Notes under the pieces: generated by a model
Told to the model about the DNA's origin: nothing
The model's database searches: none
What the model saw: only the letters and a program-made list of their open reading frames with translations
Source of the DNA: Alphaproteobacteria bacterium
GTDB lineage: Bacteria > Pseudomonadota > Alphaproteobacteria > Caulobacterales > Caulobacteraceae
Reading direction: 5' to 3'
Length of the DNA: 64,000 bases
Assembly (NCBI GenBank): GCA_018820275.1
Contig: JAHJOO010000053.1
Location: forward strand, 62,001-126,000
Program-made: the position numbers and the translations under genes
Part shown: piece by piece, positions 55,532-64,000 of the stretch
Numbering within the stretch: position 1 is the first letter of the stretch
Layout of the letters: each line of letters opens with the position of its first letter

Positions 55532-56983
55532 ATGATGATGGACCTCAACGGCGCGCTGCAGATCGCGGCTTCCGAACTGACCCTGGCCATCGGGGCCTTG
55601 GTCCTGCTGATGCTGGGCGCCTTCCTCGGCGAGAAGTCGGCGCGGCTGATCTCGATCCTGTCGGTCGGCCTGCTGATCGCGGCCTCGGCCGTGGCCGCCA
55701 CCTCGCCGCTGGGCGTCGCCTTCGACGGCGCCTTCGTCTCCGACCGGCTGGCCGTCTTCGCCAAGATCGCCATCTTCCTGTGCTCGGCCGTGGCCATCGT
55801 TCTGGCCGACGGCTGGATGCACCGCCAGCGCATCGCGCGGTTCGAACTGCCGATCCTGATCGTGCTGGCCTCGGTCGGCATGGCAATGATGGCCTCGTCG
55901 GGCGACCTGATCTCGCTCTACGTCGGCATCGAGCTGCACTCGCTGGCGCTGTATGTGCTGGCCGCCTTCCACCGCGACGACCTGAAGGCGTCCGAGGCGG
56001 GGCTGAAGTATTTCGTGCTCGGGGCCCTGTCGTCGGGCCTGCTGCTGTACGGGGCCAGCCTGGTCTACGGCTTCACCGGCTCGATGCGGTTCGAGGACAT
56101 CGCCGCCGTCGCCTCGGCCGACCCCGGCCCGGGCCTGATCTTCGGCCTCGTGTTCCTGATCTGCGGCCTGGCCTTCAAGGTCTCCGCCGCGCCGTTCCAC
56201 ATGTGGACGCCCGACGTCTACGAGGGCGCGCCGACGCCGGTCGTGGCCCTGTTCGCCACGGCCCCCAAGCTGGCGGCCATGGTGCTCATCGCCCGGGCGC
56301 TGGACCAGGGCTTCGGCGGCATCCACGACCAGTGGGCCCAGGTGCTGGTGCTGATCTCGCTGATCTCGTTCGCGGTCGGCGCCTTCGGCGGTCTGGCGCA
56401 GAAGGATCTGCAGCGCCTGCTGGCCTATTCGTCGATCGCCAACATCGGCTACGCCCTGCTGGGCATCACGGCCGGCACCGAGGCGGGCGTCCAGGCCATG
56501 CTGATGTTCATGACGCTGTACGTCATCGACCAGTTCGGCTTCTTCGCCATCCTTCTCAGCCTGTCGCGCGGCGGCCGCCCGATCCGGCGCATCGCCGATC
56601 TGGCGGGGCTGAAAAAGGACCGGCCGGTCACCACCATCGCCCTGACGGTGCTGTCGCTGTCGGTGCTGGGCATGCCGCCCTTCTCGGGCTTCTGGGGCAA
56701 GTACTACGTCTTCGGCGCGGCCGCCGACGCCGGCTACTGGCAGGTCGCCGCCGCCGGTCTGGTCGCCTCGGTCGTGGCCGCCTTCTACTATCTGCGCATC
56801 ATCAAGCTGATGTGGTTCGACCCGGCCCCGGAAGGGGTGGAGGCCACCGACAGGGCCCCGATCGAGGCCCGGACCATCGCCCTGGCCTCGGCCGCCTTCG
56901 CCTTTCCGCTGGTGATCGTCGGCCTGACCTGGCTTGAGCCGCTGACCCGGATCGCGGCCGGGGGCTACGGCGCGGCCGGATGA
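55532..56983 (+). CDS. nuoN: NADH-quinone oxidoreductase subunit N
   Basis: NuoN is the third antiporter-like subunit, next to NuoM and NuoK. The 483-residue protein has about fourteen membrane segments, with DLISLYVGIELHSLALYVLAAF (conserved Glu) and AFKVSAAPFHMWTPDVYEGAPTPV (conserved Lys). Three consecutive ATG codons at 55532, 55535 and 55538 make the exact start uncertain. Its stop overlaps birA as ATGA, so the operon continues into birA and coaX, an arrangement I recall from other alphaproteobacteria. Confidence 0.97.
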   Translation: MMMDLNGALQIAASELTLAIGALVLLMLGAFLGEKSARLISILSVGLLIAASAVAATSPLGVAFDGAFVSDRLAVFAKIAIFLCSAVAIVLADGWMHRQRIARFELPILIVLASVGMAMMASSGDLISLYVGIELHSLALYVLAAFHRDDLKASEAGLKYFVLGALSSGLLLYGASLVYGFTGSMRFEDIAAVASADPGPGLIFGLVFLICGLAFKVSAAPFHMWTPDVYEGAPTPVVALFATAPKLAAMVLIARALDQGFGGIHDQWAQVLVLISLISFAVGAFGGLAQKDLQRLLAYSSIANIGYALLGITAGTEAGVQAMLMFMTLYVIDQFGFFAILLSLSRGGRPIRRIADLAGLKKDRPVTTIALTVLSLSVLGMPPFSGFWGKYYVFGAAADAGYWQVAAAGLVASVVAAFYYLRIIKLMWFDPAPEGVEATDRAPIEARTIALASAAFAFPLVIVGLTWLEPLTRIAAGGYGAAG

Positions 56984-57735
56984 CGGCGTCGCAGGTCGAG
57001 ATCCTGCGTCTCGACGAGGTCGACTCCACCAATGCCGAGGCGCGGCGTCTGGCCGAAGCCGGCCGGCTGGCCCCCGTCTGGATCACCGCGCGCCGGCAGA
57101 CCGCGGGGCGGGGCCGGCGCGGCCGGGTCTGGTCCAGCGAGACGGGCAATCTGGCCGCCACCCTGCTGGCCGTGACGCGCCGTCCGCCGGCCGAGGCCGC
57201 GCAGGTCACCTTCGTCGCGGCGCTGGCCGCGCATGAGCTGATCGCCGCCTTCGTCGAGCCCGATCGCGTCCGCATCAAATGGCCCAACGACGTCCTGATC
57301 GACGGGAAGAAGGCCTGCGGCATCCTGCTGGAATCCGGCGCCCATCCGACGGGAGGCCTGTGGCTGGCGGTCGGCATCGGCGTGAACCTGGCCCACGCGC
57401 CCGACGCGGTGGAGCGCCCGGCGATCGCCGTGGCGCAGGCGCTGCGGCCCGATCTGGCCTACGCCCCCTCCCGCGACGCCGCGCTGGACCTGCTGGCCCA
57501 GGCCTTCGACGCCTGGTGGGAGCGGTGGGAGCGCTACGGCTTCGCCCCCCTCCGCGACGCCTGGTCGGCGCGCGCCCAGGGGCTGGGCGGCCCGGCCGTC
57601 GCGCGCCTCGGTCACGAAACCGTCGAGGGTCTGGCCGAAGGTCTGGCCGACGACGGCGCCCTGCGCCTGCGGCTGGCGGACGGGAGCCTCAGGCTGATAT
57701 CCGCGGGCGACGTCTTCTTCGGGGAGAATGCCTGA
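56980..57735 (+). CDS. birA: Biotin-[acetyl-CoA-carboxylase] ligase, monofunctional
   Basis: BirA attaches biotin to the carrier protein of acetyl-CoA carboxylase through biotinyl-AMP. The 251-residue protein begins almost at once with the catalytic domain: [14 protein letters not shown], the adenylate-binding loop [32 protein letters not shown] and [11 protein letters not shown]. The C-terminal domain is present. The DNA-binding winged helix of the E. coli repressor-type BirA is absent, so it should not repress transcription. It overlaps nuoN by 4 bases and shares one base with coaX (TGATG). Confidence 0.95.
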   Translation: MTASQVEILRLDEVDSTNAEARRLAEAGRLAPVWITARRQTAGRGRRGRVWSSETGNLAATLLAVTRRPPAEAAQVTFVAALAAHELIAAFVEPDRVRIKWPNDVLIDGKKACGILLESGAHPTGGLWLAVGIGVNLAHAPDAVERPAIAVAQALRPDLAYAPSRDAALDLLAQAFDAWWERWERYGFAPLRDAWSARAQGLGGPAVARLGHETVEGLAEGLADDGALRLRLADGSLRLISAGDVFFGENA

Positions 57736-58514
57736 TGCTTCTGGCCATTGAGCAAGGCAACACCAACACCCTGTTCGCCGTCCACGACGGCGCCGACTGG
57801 ATCGCCCAGTGGCGCACGGCCACCGAAAGCACCCGCACGGCCGACGAATACGCCGTCTGGCTGGCCCAGCTGCTGGGCATGCGGGGTCTGTCGCTGGGCG
57901 CGTTGACGACCTGCATCATCTCGTCGGTCGTGCCGCAGTCGATCTTCAACCTGCGCAACCTGTCGCGTCGCTGGCTGAACGCCGAGCCGCTGGTCATCGG
58001 CGACCCCGGCGTCGACCTCGGCATCCAGGCGCGCATCCTCAAGCCGACCGAGGCGGGCGCCGACCGTCTGGTCAACGCCGTGGGCGCCCATCTGAAATAT
58101 CCCGGCGACCTGATCGTCATCGACAGCGGCACGGCCACCACCTTCGACGTGGTCGCCGCCGACGGCGCCTTCGAGGGCGGGGTCATCGCCCCGGGCATCA
58201 ACCTCAGCCTCCAGGCCCTGCACGAGGCGGCCGCCATGCTGCCGCGCATCGCCATCCAGAAGCCGGACCGGGTGATCGGCAAGGACACGGTGTCGAACAT
58301 GCAGTCCGGCGTCTTCTGGGGCTACGTCGCCCTGATCGAGGGGCTGGTGGCGCGCATCAAGGCGGAGTGGGCGCGTCCCATGACCGTCATCGGCACCGGC
58401 GGGGTCGCCAGCCTGTTCGAGGGCGCCACCGACGCCGTCGACGTCTTCGATTCCGACCTGACCATCCGCGGCCTCCTCGAAATTCACCGACGCAACACCC
58501 ACATGGGCGCATGA
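57735..58514 (+). CDS. coaX: Type III pantothenate kinase
   Basis: CoaX phosphorylates pantothenate in the first step of coenzyme A synthesis; the type III form is insensitive to CoA and needs a monovalent cation. The 259-residue ASKHA-fold protein has [10 protein letters not shown] at its N-terminus, SEAG-like [40 protein letters not shown] and [10 protein letters not shown]. The first motif is DxGNT in most family members, whereas Glu6 stands in place of that Asp here, a conservative change. The TGATG junction with birA and the ATGA junction with the RNase J gene indicate tight coupling. Confidence 0.94.
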   Translation: MLLAIEQGNTNTLFAVHDGADWIAQWRTATESTRTADEYAVWLAQLLGMRGLSLGALTTCIISSVVPQSIFNLRNLSRRWLNAEPLVIGDPGVDLGIQARILKPTEAGADRLVNAVGAHLKYPGDLIVIDSGTATTFDVVAADGAFEGGVIAPGINLSLQALHEAAAMLPRIAIQKPDRVIGKDTVSNMQSGVFWGYVALIEGLVARIKAEWARPMTVIGTGGVASLFEGATDAVDVFDSDLTIRGLLEIHRRNTHMGA

Positions 58515-60181
58515 CAAAAACAAAAAACGACGAACTCGTCTTCCTGCCGCTGGGTGGGTCGAACGAGATCGGCATGAATTTCAACGCCTACGGCTTCGGC
58601 CCGGCGCATGACCGCAAATGGATCATCGTCGACGTCGGCGTGACCTTCGGCGACCTGACGACGCCGGGCGTGGACATCATCGTGCCCGATCCGACCGCGC
58701 TGGAGGGCGAGACCATCCTCGGCATCGTGCTGACGCACGCGCACGAGGACCACATCGGCGGCCTGGCCTGGCTGTGGCCGCGGCTGAAGGCGCCGCTCTA
58801 CGCCACCCCCTTCACCGGCTATCTGGTGCGCGAGAAGCTGCGCGACGCCGGCATCGACGACGCGCCGATCCACATCGTGCCGGTCGGCGGCACGATCGAT
58901 CTGGGACCGTTCCACATCGAGATGGTCACCATGACCCACTCGATCGCCGAGCCCAGCGGCCTGGCCATCAAGACGCCCCTGGGCACGGTCTTCCACACCG
59001 GCGACTGGAAGCTGGACGACGATCCCGTCCTGGGGTCGAACACCGACATCGAGGGCCTGAAGCGGCTGGGCGACGAGGGCGTCCTGGCCATGGTCTGCGA
59101 CTCCACCAACGTCTTCCAGGACGGCATCGCCGGCTCCGAGGGCGGGGTGCGCACGGCGCTGGCCGAACTGATTGCGGATCTGAAGGGGCGCGTGGCCGTC
59201 GGCTGCTTCGCCTCCAACGTGGCGCGCATGGACAGCGTCATCCACGCCGCCGAAAAGGCCGGCCGCCGCGTCGCCCTGGCCGGGCGCTCCATGCACCGCA
59301 TCACCGCCGCGGCCAAGTCGGTCGGCATGCTGGCCGACGTGAAGCCCTTCCTGACCGAGCAGGAGGCGCGCATCTGGCCCGCCGACGAGATCCTGTATCT
59401 CTGCACCGGCAGCCAGGGCGAGCCGCGCGCCGCCCTGTCGCGCGTGGCCGACGGCAGCCACCCCTTCATCAAGCTGGGGGCGGGCGACCACTGCATCTTC
59501 TCGTCGCGGATCATCCCCGGCAACGAGGTGCCGATCGGCCGCCTGCAGGACCGCCTGTCGGAGCGCGGCGTGCGCATCTACACCGACAAGGACCACCCCG
59601 GCATCCACGTCTCCGGCCACCCGTGCCGCGACGAGCTGAAGCTGATGTACCAGTGGGTCCGGCCGCAGATCGCGGTGCCGACCCACGGCATGCGCCGCCA
59701 CATCGCCGAACACGCCCTGCTGGCCAAGGACATGCAGGTGCCGCAGACGGTCACCCCGCGCGACGGCGACATGGTGCGTCTCGCGCCCGGACCCGCCGTC
59801 ATCATCGACGAGGTCCCCTCGGCCCGACTGTTCGTCGACGGCGGCATGCTGGTCGAGGAGGCGGGCGAGGCCCTGCGCGAGCGCCGCCACGCCGCGTCCA
59901 ACGGCGTGCTGATCGTCAGCTTCGCCCTCGACAAGCGCGGCAAGATCGTCAGCGACATCGACGTGCGCGGCCTCGGCCTCCCCGGCGACGCCGACCGCCC
60001 TCTGGGCGACATCCTCGACGACATGGCCGAGCGCGTCGAACAGGCCGTCCGCAAGCTGAAGGGCGAGGCGCTGGAGGACGAGATGGTCGTCGAACAGGCC
60101 GTCGCGCGCACGCTGAAGAAGGCGAGCCAGTACATCTGGGATCGGCGACCGATCGTCGAGACCATCGTGCTCAGGCTGTGA
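58511..60181 (+). CDS. rnj: Ribonuclease J
   Basis: RNase J is a beta-CASP metallo-beta-lactamase with endonuclease and 5'-3' exonuclease action, used in mRNA turnover and rRNA maturation. The 556-residue protein has the metal site HAHEDHIGG (about residues 76-84), the second His in [21 protein letters not shown], the CDSTNVF motif and the beta-[16 protein letters not shown], then [12 protein letters not shown]. The C-terminal RNase J domain is present. The start codon region is unusually A-rich, which favours initiation. ATGA and GTGA overlaps link it with coaX and the following gene. Confidence 0.96.
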   Translation: MTKTKNDELVFLPLGGSNEIGMNFNAYGFGPAHDRKWIIVDVGVTFGDLTTPGVDIIVPDPTALEGETILGIVLTHAHEDHIGGLAWLWPRLKAPLYATPFTGYLVREKLRDAGIDDAPIHIVPVGGTIDLGPFHIEMVTMTHSIAEPSGLAIKTPLGTVFHTGDWKLDDDPVLGSNTDIEGLKRLGDEGVLAMVCDSTNVFQDGIAGSEGGVRTALAELIADLKGRVAVGCFASNVARMDSVIHAAEKAGRRVALAGRSMHRITAAAKSVGMLADVKPFLTEQEARIWPADEILYLCTGSQGEPRAALSRVADGSHPFIKLGAGDHCIFSSRIIPGNEVPIGRLQDRLSERGVRIYTDKDHPGIHVSGHPCRDELKLMYQWVRPQIAVPTHGMRRHIAEHALLAKDMQVPQTVTPRDGDMVRLAPGPAVIIDEVPSARLFVDGGMLVEEAGEALRERRHAASNGVLIVSFALDKRGKIVSDIDVRGLGLPGDADRPLGDILDDMAERVEQAVRKLKGEALEDEMVVEQAVARTLKKASQYIWDRRPIVETIVLRL

Positions 60182-61098
60182 CCGTGCGGCGGCGCGCGCG
60201 GGATCTGGCCGACCGGCTGGTCACGCGCGTCCGCCATGCCAAACACCCCGTCACCGGATGGCGGCGCGCCGCCGTCATCGCCGCCCAGGCGACGGCCGGG
60301 CTGGTCGGCCTGTTCGCCGCGGCCAACCTCGCGCTCAGCCTGTCGACCTTCCGCGGCGACGAACCGCTGGAGCGCATGCGGCACGAACTGGTCGCCCTGT
60401 GGCACAGCCCGCCGCCCGGGCGACCGCCCGGCGACCGCGCCCTGTCCCGGACCTGGCCCGAACTGGGCGACCGGCCCGAGGCGGCCGAGATCCGCGCCCA
60501 CCTCGAGGCCCAGGCCGCCGACGACGAATTCCTCTTCGACCACGTGCTGGCCGACCACATCGTGCGACGGTGGGGCAGGGTGGACGCCCGCACCCTGCCG
60601 GTCGGCGTCTACGTCGGGGCCCACGCCCTCGGGCCGGACGGCCTGCCGTTCGTGCCGGTGACCAAATATCTGGCCCACTATCTGCTCTTCCCGCGGCACG
60701 CCTACGTTCTGATCGTGCCGGAGACCGGACCGGCCGTCGTCTTCTCGGCCAGCACCGGAGAGAAGCTGGGCGCCGGCGGCGGTGCCGACCGGCTGCGGGC
60801 GGTGCTGACGCCCTATGCGCCCGGCGCCTACGACTTTCCCGGCTCGGGGCAGGCGCTGCACGAGCTGACGCGCGTCGCCGCCGGCGGCGACGACGTCGAC
60901 GGCATGCTGCGGCGGCTCGACGCCGCGCGCCGGCGCCTGGAGGCGTCGGAGATCACCTACGGCCTGCTGGCGCCCAACTCCAACACCGTGGTCGGCTGCA
61001 TCCTGCAGGCGGCGGGCGAGATGTCCGAGCGGCGGCGGTCGACCATGCTGCTGGCGCTGCGGGCCCCGGGCTTCGGCGCCGACTGCGACCTGGACTGA
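60178..61098 (+). CDS. Uncharacterised membrane-anchored protein after RNase J
   Basis: The 306-residue protein starts with a GTG at 60178 that overlaps the RNase J stop as GTGA; a GTG at 60184 is possible. Basic residues 1-25 are followed by one hydrophobic helix (about 35-55). The rest looks periplasmic, with WPELGDRPEAAEIRAHLE, a segment of VPVTKYLAHYLLFPRHAYVLIVPE, and a C-terminal YGLLAPNSNTVVGCILQAAGE. That Asn/Ser/Asn-Cys element is suggestive of a thiol active site or a structural turn, but I cannot place the family. The operon position next to an RNA enzyme is not informative about a periplasmic role. Confidence 0.7.
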   Translation: MTVRRRARDLADRLVTRVRHAKHPVTGWRRAAVIAAQATAGLVGLFAAANLALSLSTFRGDEPLERMRHELVALWHSPPPGRPPGDRALSRTWPELGDRPEAAEIRAHLEAQAADDEFLFDHVLADHIVRRWGRVDARTLPVGVYVGAHALGPDGLPFVPVTKYLAHYLLFPRHAYVLIVPETGPAVVFSASTGEKLGAGGGADRLRAVLTPYAPGAYDFPGSGQALHELTRVAAGGDDVDGMLRRLDAARRRLEASEITYGLLAPNSNTVVGCILQAAGEMSERRRSTMLLALRAPGFGADCDLD

Positions 61099-61142
61099 CC
61101 GGTCGCATCGACAGGACCTTCGCCGCGCGCTAGGCCGACCGC

Positions 61143-61568
61143 ATGATCGGACGCCTGAATCACGTGGGGGTCGCCACCCCCTCCATCGCGGCCTCGGTGG
61201 CCCTGTACCGCGACCTGCTGGGCGCGACGAAGGCGCACGCGCCGTTCGACCTGCCCGCCCAGGGCGTGCGGGTCTGCTTCGTCGACCTGCCCAACAGCCA
61301 GATCGAACTGATCGAGCCGCTGGGCGAGGACAGCCCGATCCACGGCTTCCTTGCGAAGAACCCCAGGGGCGGCCAGCACCACGTCTGTTTCGAGGTCGAG
61401 GACATCCTCGCCGCCCGCGACGCCCTGAGGGCGAAGGGCGCGACCCTTCTCGGGACCGGCGAGCCGCGCCTCGGCGCCCACGGCACGCCGATCCTCTTCC
61501 TGCACCCGAAGGACATGGGCGGCGTGCTGGTCGAACTGATGGAAACGCCGAAAGACGGAGCGCATTGA
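61143..61568 (+). CDS. mce: Methylmalonyl-CoA epimerase
   Basis: The enzyme interconverts (R)- and (S)-methylmalonyl-CoA in propionate use. The 141-residue glyoxalase-fold protein has the metal ligands in LNHVGVA (His, about residue 7), GQHHVCFEVED (His near 79) and VLVELME (Glu near 132), plus the second conserved region FVDLPNSQIELIEPL. Start at ATG 61143, 44 bases after the previous gene. It shares a base with the next start (TGATG). Other enzymes of the pathway are not in the window. Confidence 0.92.
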   Translation: MIGRLNHVGVATPSIAASVALYRDLLGATKAHAPFDLPAQGVRVCFVDLPNSQIELIEPLGEDSPIHGFLAKNPRGGQHHVCFEVEDILAARDALRAKGATLLGTGEPRLGAHGTPILFLHPKDMGGVLVELMETPKDGAH

Positions 61569-61825
61569 TGGACTTCCCCATCGGCCGGATCACCATGGCG
61601 GCCATCTACATCACCTGCTGGTGGACCGTCCTGTTCGCCATCCTGCCCCTGGGCATGAACCAGCGGGACCAGGAGCGCCCCACGGACGGGGCCCAGTGGG
61701 GCGCCCCGGCGAACCCGGACCTGAAGCGGAAATTTCTCACCACGACCTGGGTCTCGGCCATCGTCTGGGCGGTCATCATGGTCCTCATCGGCACGGGCTG
61801 GCTGCCGTTGCCGGCCCTGAGGTGA
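61568..61825 (+). CDS. DUF1467 family two-helix membrane protein
   Basis: The 85-residue protein has two membrane helices (about 7-30 and 58-80) joined by a polar loop NQRDQERPTDGAQWGAPANPDLKRK, which in part matches the DUF1467 pattern common in alphaproteobacteria between mce and proS. Function unknown. An ATG at 61568 shares one base with the mce stop; a TTG at 61565 is open in the same frame but less likely. A 74-base gap follows before proS. Confidence 0.86.
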   Translation: MDFPIGRITMAAIYITCWWTVLFAILPLGMNQRDQERPTDGAQWGAPANPDLKRKFLTTTWVSAIVWAVIMVLIGTGWLPLPALR

Positions 61826-61899
61826 GGGCGGCCTAGCTTTCGCCCCGTCCTCCCGGCTAAAGCTGGCGGCCCACTCCCCGCCTGCCCGGATTCCCGACC

Positions 61900-63216
61900 A
61901 TGCGCCTGTCGCGCTACTTCCTGCCCACGCTGAAAGAGGCGCCTTCGGACGCCCAGATCGTCTCGCACCAGCTGATGCTGCGCGCCGGCCTGATCAAACA
62001 GGAGGCCGCCGGCATCTACGCCTGGCTGCCGCTGGGCCTGCGGGTGCTCAGGAAGATCGAGCAGATCGTGCGCGAGGAGCAGGTCCGCGCCGGCGCGGTC
62101 GAACTGCTGATGCCCACCCTGCAGCTGGCCGACCTGTGGCGCGAGAGCGGCCGCTATGACGCCTACGGCCCGGAGATGCTGCGCATCACCGACCGGCACG
62201 AGCGCGAACTGCTGTACGGCCCCACCAATGAGGAGATGATCACCGACATCTTCCGGGCCTATGTGAAGTCCTATAAGTCGCTGCCGCTGAACCTCTTCCA
62301 CATCCAGTGGAAGTTCCGCGACGAGCGCCGCCCCCGCTTCGGGGTCATGCGCGGCCGCGAGTTCCTGATGAAGGACGCCTATTCCTTCGACGTCGACGAG
62401 GCCTCGGCCCGCAAGGCCTACAACCGCATGTTCGTGGCCTATCTGAACACCTTTGCCCGCATGGGGCTGAAGGCCGTGCCGATGCGCGCCGACACGGGCC
62501 CGATCGGCGGCGACCTGAGCCACGAGTTCATCGTTCTGGCCGACACCGGCGAGAGCCAGGTCTTCTGCGACCGGCAACTGGTCGAAATGCCCGCGCCCGG
62601 CCCCGACGTGGACTGGGACGACCTGCAGACCATCGTCGACGACCGCACCGGCCTGTACGCCGCCACCGAAGAGATGCACGACGCCGCCGCCTTCGAGGCG
62701 CAGACGGCCGCAGCCGACCGCCTGACCGCGCGCGGCATCGAGGTGGGCCACATCTTCTACTTCGGCACCAAATACTCCGCCCCGATGAAGGCCAAGGTGG
62801 CCGGCCCCGACGGCCAGGACGCCGAGGTCCACATGGGCTCCTACGGCGTCGGCGTGTCGCGCCTGCTGGGTGCCATCATCGAGGCCAGCCACGACGCCGG
62901 CGGCATCATCTGGCCCGACGCGGTCGCCCCCTTCGACGTCGTGGTGATCAACCTGCGCACCAACGACGAGGCGGTCTGCGTCGCCTGCGAGGAGGCCGTG
63001 GCCCGGCTGGAGGCGGCCGGCAAGGACGTCCTCTACGACGACACCGACGAGCGGCCGGGCGGCAAATTCGCCACCGCCGACCTGATCGGCGTGCCGTGGC
63101 AGCTGACCATCGGGCCCAAGGGTCTGGCCGACGGCGTGGTCGAGCTGAAGCGGCGCGCGACGGGCGAGAAGCTCTCCGTGCCGCTGGCCGAGGCGCTGGA
63201 AAGGCTGACGGCATGA
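61900..63216 (+). CDS. proS: Prolyl-tRNA synthetase (short, alphaproteobacterial type)
   Basis: ProS charges tRNA-Pro. The 438-residue class II synthetase has the motif 2 region ([25 protein letters not shown] in part as [13 protein letters not shown]), [11 protein letters not shown] for ATP binding, motif 3 [13 protein letters not shown] and the C-terminal anticodon-binding domain (about residues 340-430). It lacks the internal editing (INS) domain of E. coli ProS, as is normal for alphaproteobacteria. The start ATG at 61900 fits. Its stop overlaps the lolC/lolE start as ATGA. Confidence 0.97.
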   Translation: MRLSRYFLPTLKEAPSDAQIVSHQLMLRAGLIKQEAAGIYAWLPLGLRVLRKIEQIVREEQVRAGAVELLMPTLQLADLWRESGRYDAYGPEMLRITDRHERELLYGPTNEEMITDIFRAYVKSYKSLPLNLFHIQWKFRDERRPRFGVMRGREFLMKDAYSFDVDEASARKAYNRMFVAYLNTFARMGLKAVPMRADTGPIGGDLSHEFIVLADTGESQVFCDRQLVEMPAPGPDVDWDDLQTIVDDRTGLYAATEEMHDAAAFEAQTAAADRLTARGIEVGHIFYFGTKYSAPMKAKVAGPDGQDAEVHMGSYGVGVSRLLGAIIEASHDAGGIIWPDAVAPFDVVVINLRTNDEAVCVACEEAVARLEAAGKDVLYDDTDERPGGKFATADLIGVPWQLTIGPKGLADGVVELKRRATGEKLSVPLAEALERLTA

Positions 63217-64000
63217 AGGCGGCCGGTCCCTTCTCCGCCTGGGAGGTCGGCCTGGCGATGCGCTACCTCCGCGCCAAGCGGAAGGAGGGCGGCGTCGCCC
63301 TGATCGCCTGGATCAGCTTCATCGGCATCATGCTGGCCGTCACCGTCCTGATCTCGGTGATGAGCATCATGGCCGGCTTCCGGGCCGAGCTGCTGGGCCG
63401 CATGCTCAGCTTCAACGGCCACATGTACGTGCACGGACAGGTGCTGAACGTGGACGACCGCGAGCAGCGTCTGGCGACCCTGTCGGATCTGCCCGGCGTC
63501 GTCAGCGTCACCCCCCTGACGGAGTCGCCGGCCATGTTCCGCGCCGGCGGCCAGATCACCGGCGGCCTGGTGCGCGGCATCCGGCCGGGCGATCTCGACT
63601 CGATGAAGTTCGTCTTCGCCAGCCTGGACGACCAGGCGAAGCGCACCTTCGGCCAGGGCGACTGGGGCGGCGATCACGTCCTGATCGGCAAGTCGCTGGC
63701 CCAGCAGCTGGGCGTCGGCGTGGGCTCGCCCATCACCCTGTATTCGCCCACCGGCGCCGACAGCGCCTTCGGCAATCTGGGCGGTCAGGAGAAGACCTAT
63801 GTGGTCGGGGGCGTCTTCTCCTCCGGCGCGGCGGACTTCGACCGCGCCTACGTCTTCATGCCGCTGGAACAGGCCCAGCTGTTCTTCGGCAAGGAAGGCC
63901 TGTGGGACGTCGTCGAGCTGAAGGTCGAGGATCCCGACCGGGTCGAGCGCTATCTGCCCGCGGTGCGCGAGGCGGCCGGCCCCGGCACCCTCGTGACCGA
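63213..64000 (+). CDS. Lipoprotein-releasing ABC permease LolC/LolE, N-terminal part
   Basis: The frame runs off the right edge after 262 codons. After a short cytoplasmic lead comes [16 protein letters not shown], then a first membrane helix (about 25-55, with [12 protein letters not shown] right after it), as in LolC and LolE, the permeases that extract lipoproteins from the inner membrane for LolA. The periplasmic MacB-like domain follows (from about residue 70). The two paralogues cannot be told apart without the C-terminal half. The ATGA overlap with proS and the proS-lolC order are known in alphaproteobacteria. Confidence 0.92.
   Translation, partial: MKAAGPFSAWEVGLAMRYLRAKRKEGGVALIAWISFIGIMLAVTVLISVMSIMAGFRAELLGRMLSFNGHMYVHGQVLNVDDREQRLATLSDLPGVVSVTPLTESPAMFRAGGQITGGLVRGIRPGDLDSMKFVFASLDDQAKRTFGQGDWGGDHVLIGKSLAQQLGVGVGSPITLYSPTGADSAFGNLGGQEKTYVVGGVFSSGAADFDRAYVFMPLEQAQLFFGKEGLWDVVELKVEDPDRVERYLPAVREAAGPGTLVT

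Overview
The window is a GC-rich chromosomal segment from an alphaproteobacterium, most likely a Caulobacteraceae member close to Brevundimonas or Caulobacter. This is inferred from the MreB sequence, from the gene content and order of the complex I locus, and from the strong G/C bias at third codon positions. I see no insertion sequence, prophage, integrase or CRISPR array. The gene content is that of a core chromosome, with a few lineage-specific insertions.

Layout. At 1-2250 there is the start of an MFS permease, a prolyl aminopeptidase and two small uncharacterised genes that converge. From 2253 to 8020 runs the rod-shape and elongasome operon on the minus strand (mreB-mreC-mreD-mrdA-rodA). 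From 8204 to 17163 are mixed housekeeping genes: a hemerythrin protein, a glutathione transferase, a VTT membrane protein, an aspartate-type aminotransferase, a polyprenyl diphosphate synthase, a TrmN6-like methyltransferase, an EEP phosphodiesterase, a LemA/TPM/TPM operon and folD. From 17263 to 20475 is a tandem cluster of three exported PPC-like proteins. From 20495 to 25829 is the histidine-utilisation locus, arranged as two divergent pairs (hutU-hutH and a hutG-like gene with hutI). A tiny membrane protein, a FAD oxidoreductase, lon with a heat-shock-type promoter and tRNA-Val follow. From 30360 to 39537 are an autotransporter, an SPFH/ribbon-helix-helix pair, a glycosyltransferase with a histidine phosphatase, a short-chain dehydrogenase, tRNA-Asp and an AbgT transporter.

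From 39728 to 56983 lies a complete 14-subunit complex I operon, nuoA to nuoN. It is interrupted by seven well-supported non-nuo genes: two NTF2-like proteins, two small membrane proteins, one 62-residue protein and two lipoproteins. Almost all are coupled to their neighbours by 1-4 base start/stop overlaps. The operon runs on through birA, coaX, an RNase J gene and an uncharacterised membrane-anchored protein. It is followed by a methylmalonyl-CoA epimerase, a DUF1467-type protein, proS and the start of a lolC/lolE permease.

How the genes work together. The mre block builds the lateral cell wall. The hut block converts histidine to glutamate. The nuo block makes the proton-pumping NADH dehydrogenase, and its embedded extra genes are the best candidates here for undescribed biology, as assembly factors or accessory subunits. 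A second theme is tight packing: three convergent gene pairs overlap through their stop codons, and many codirectional pairs overlap by ATGA, GTGA or TGATG.
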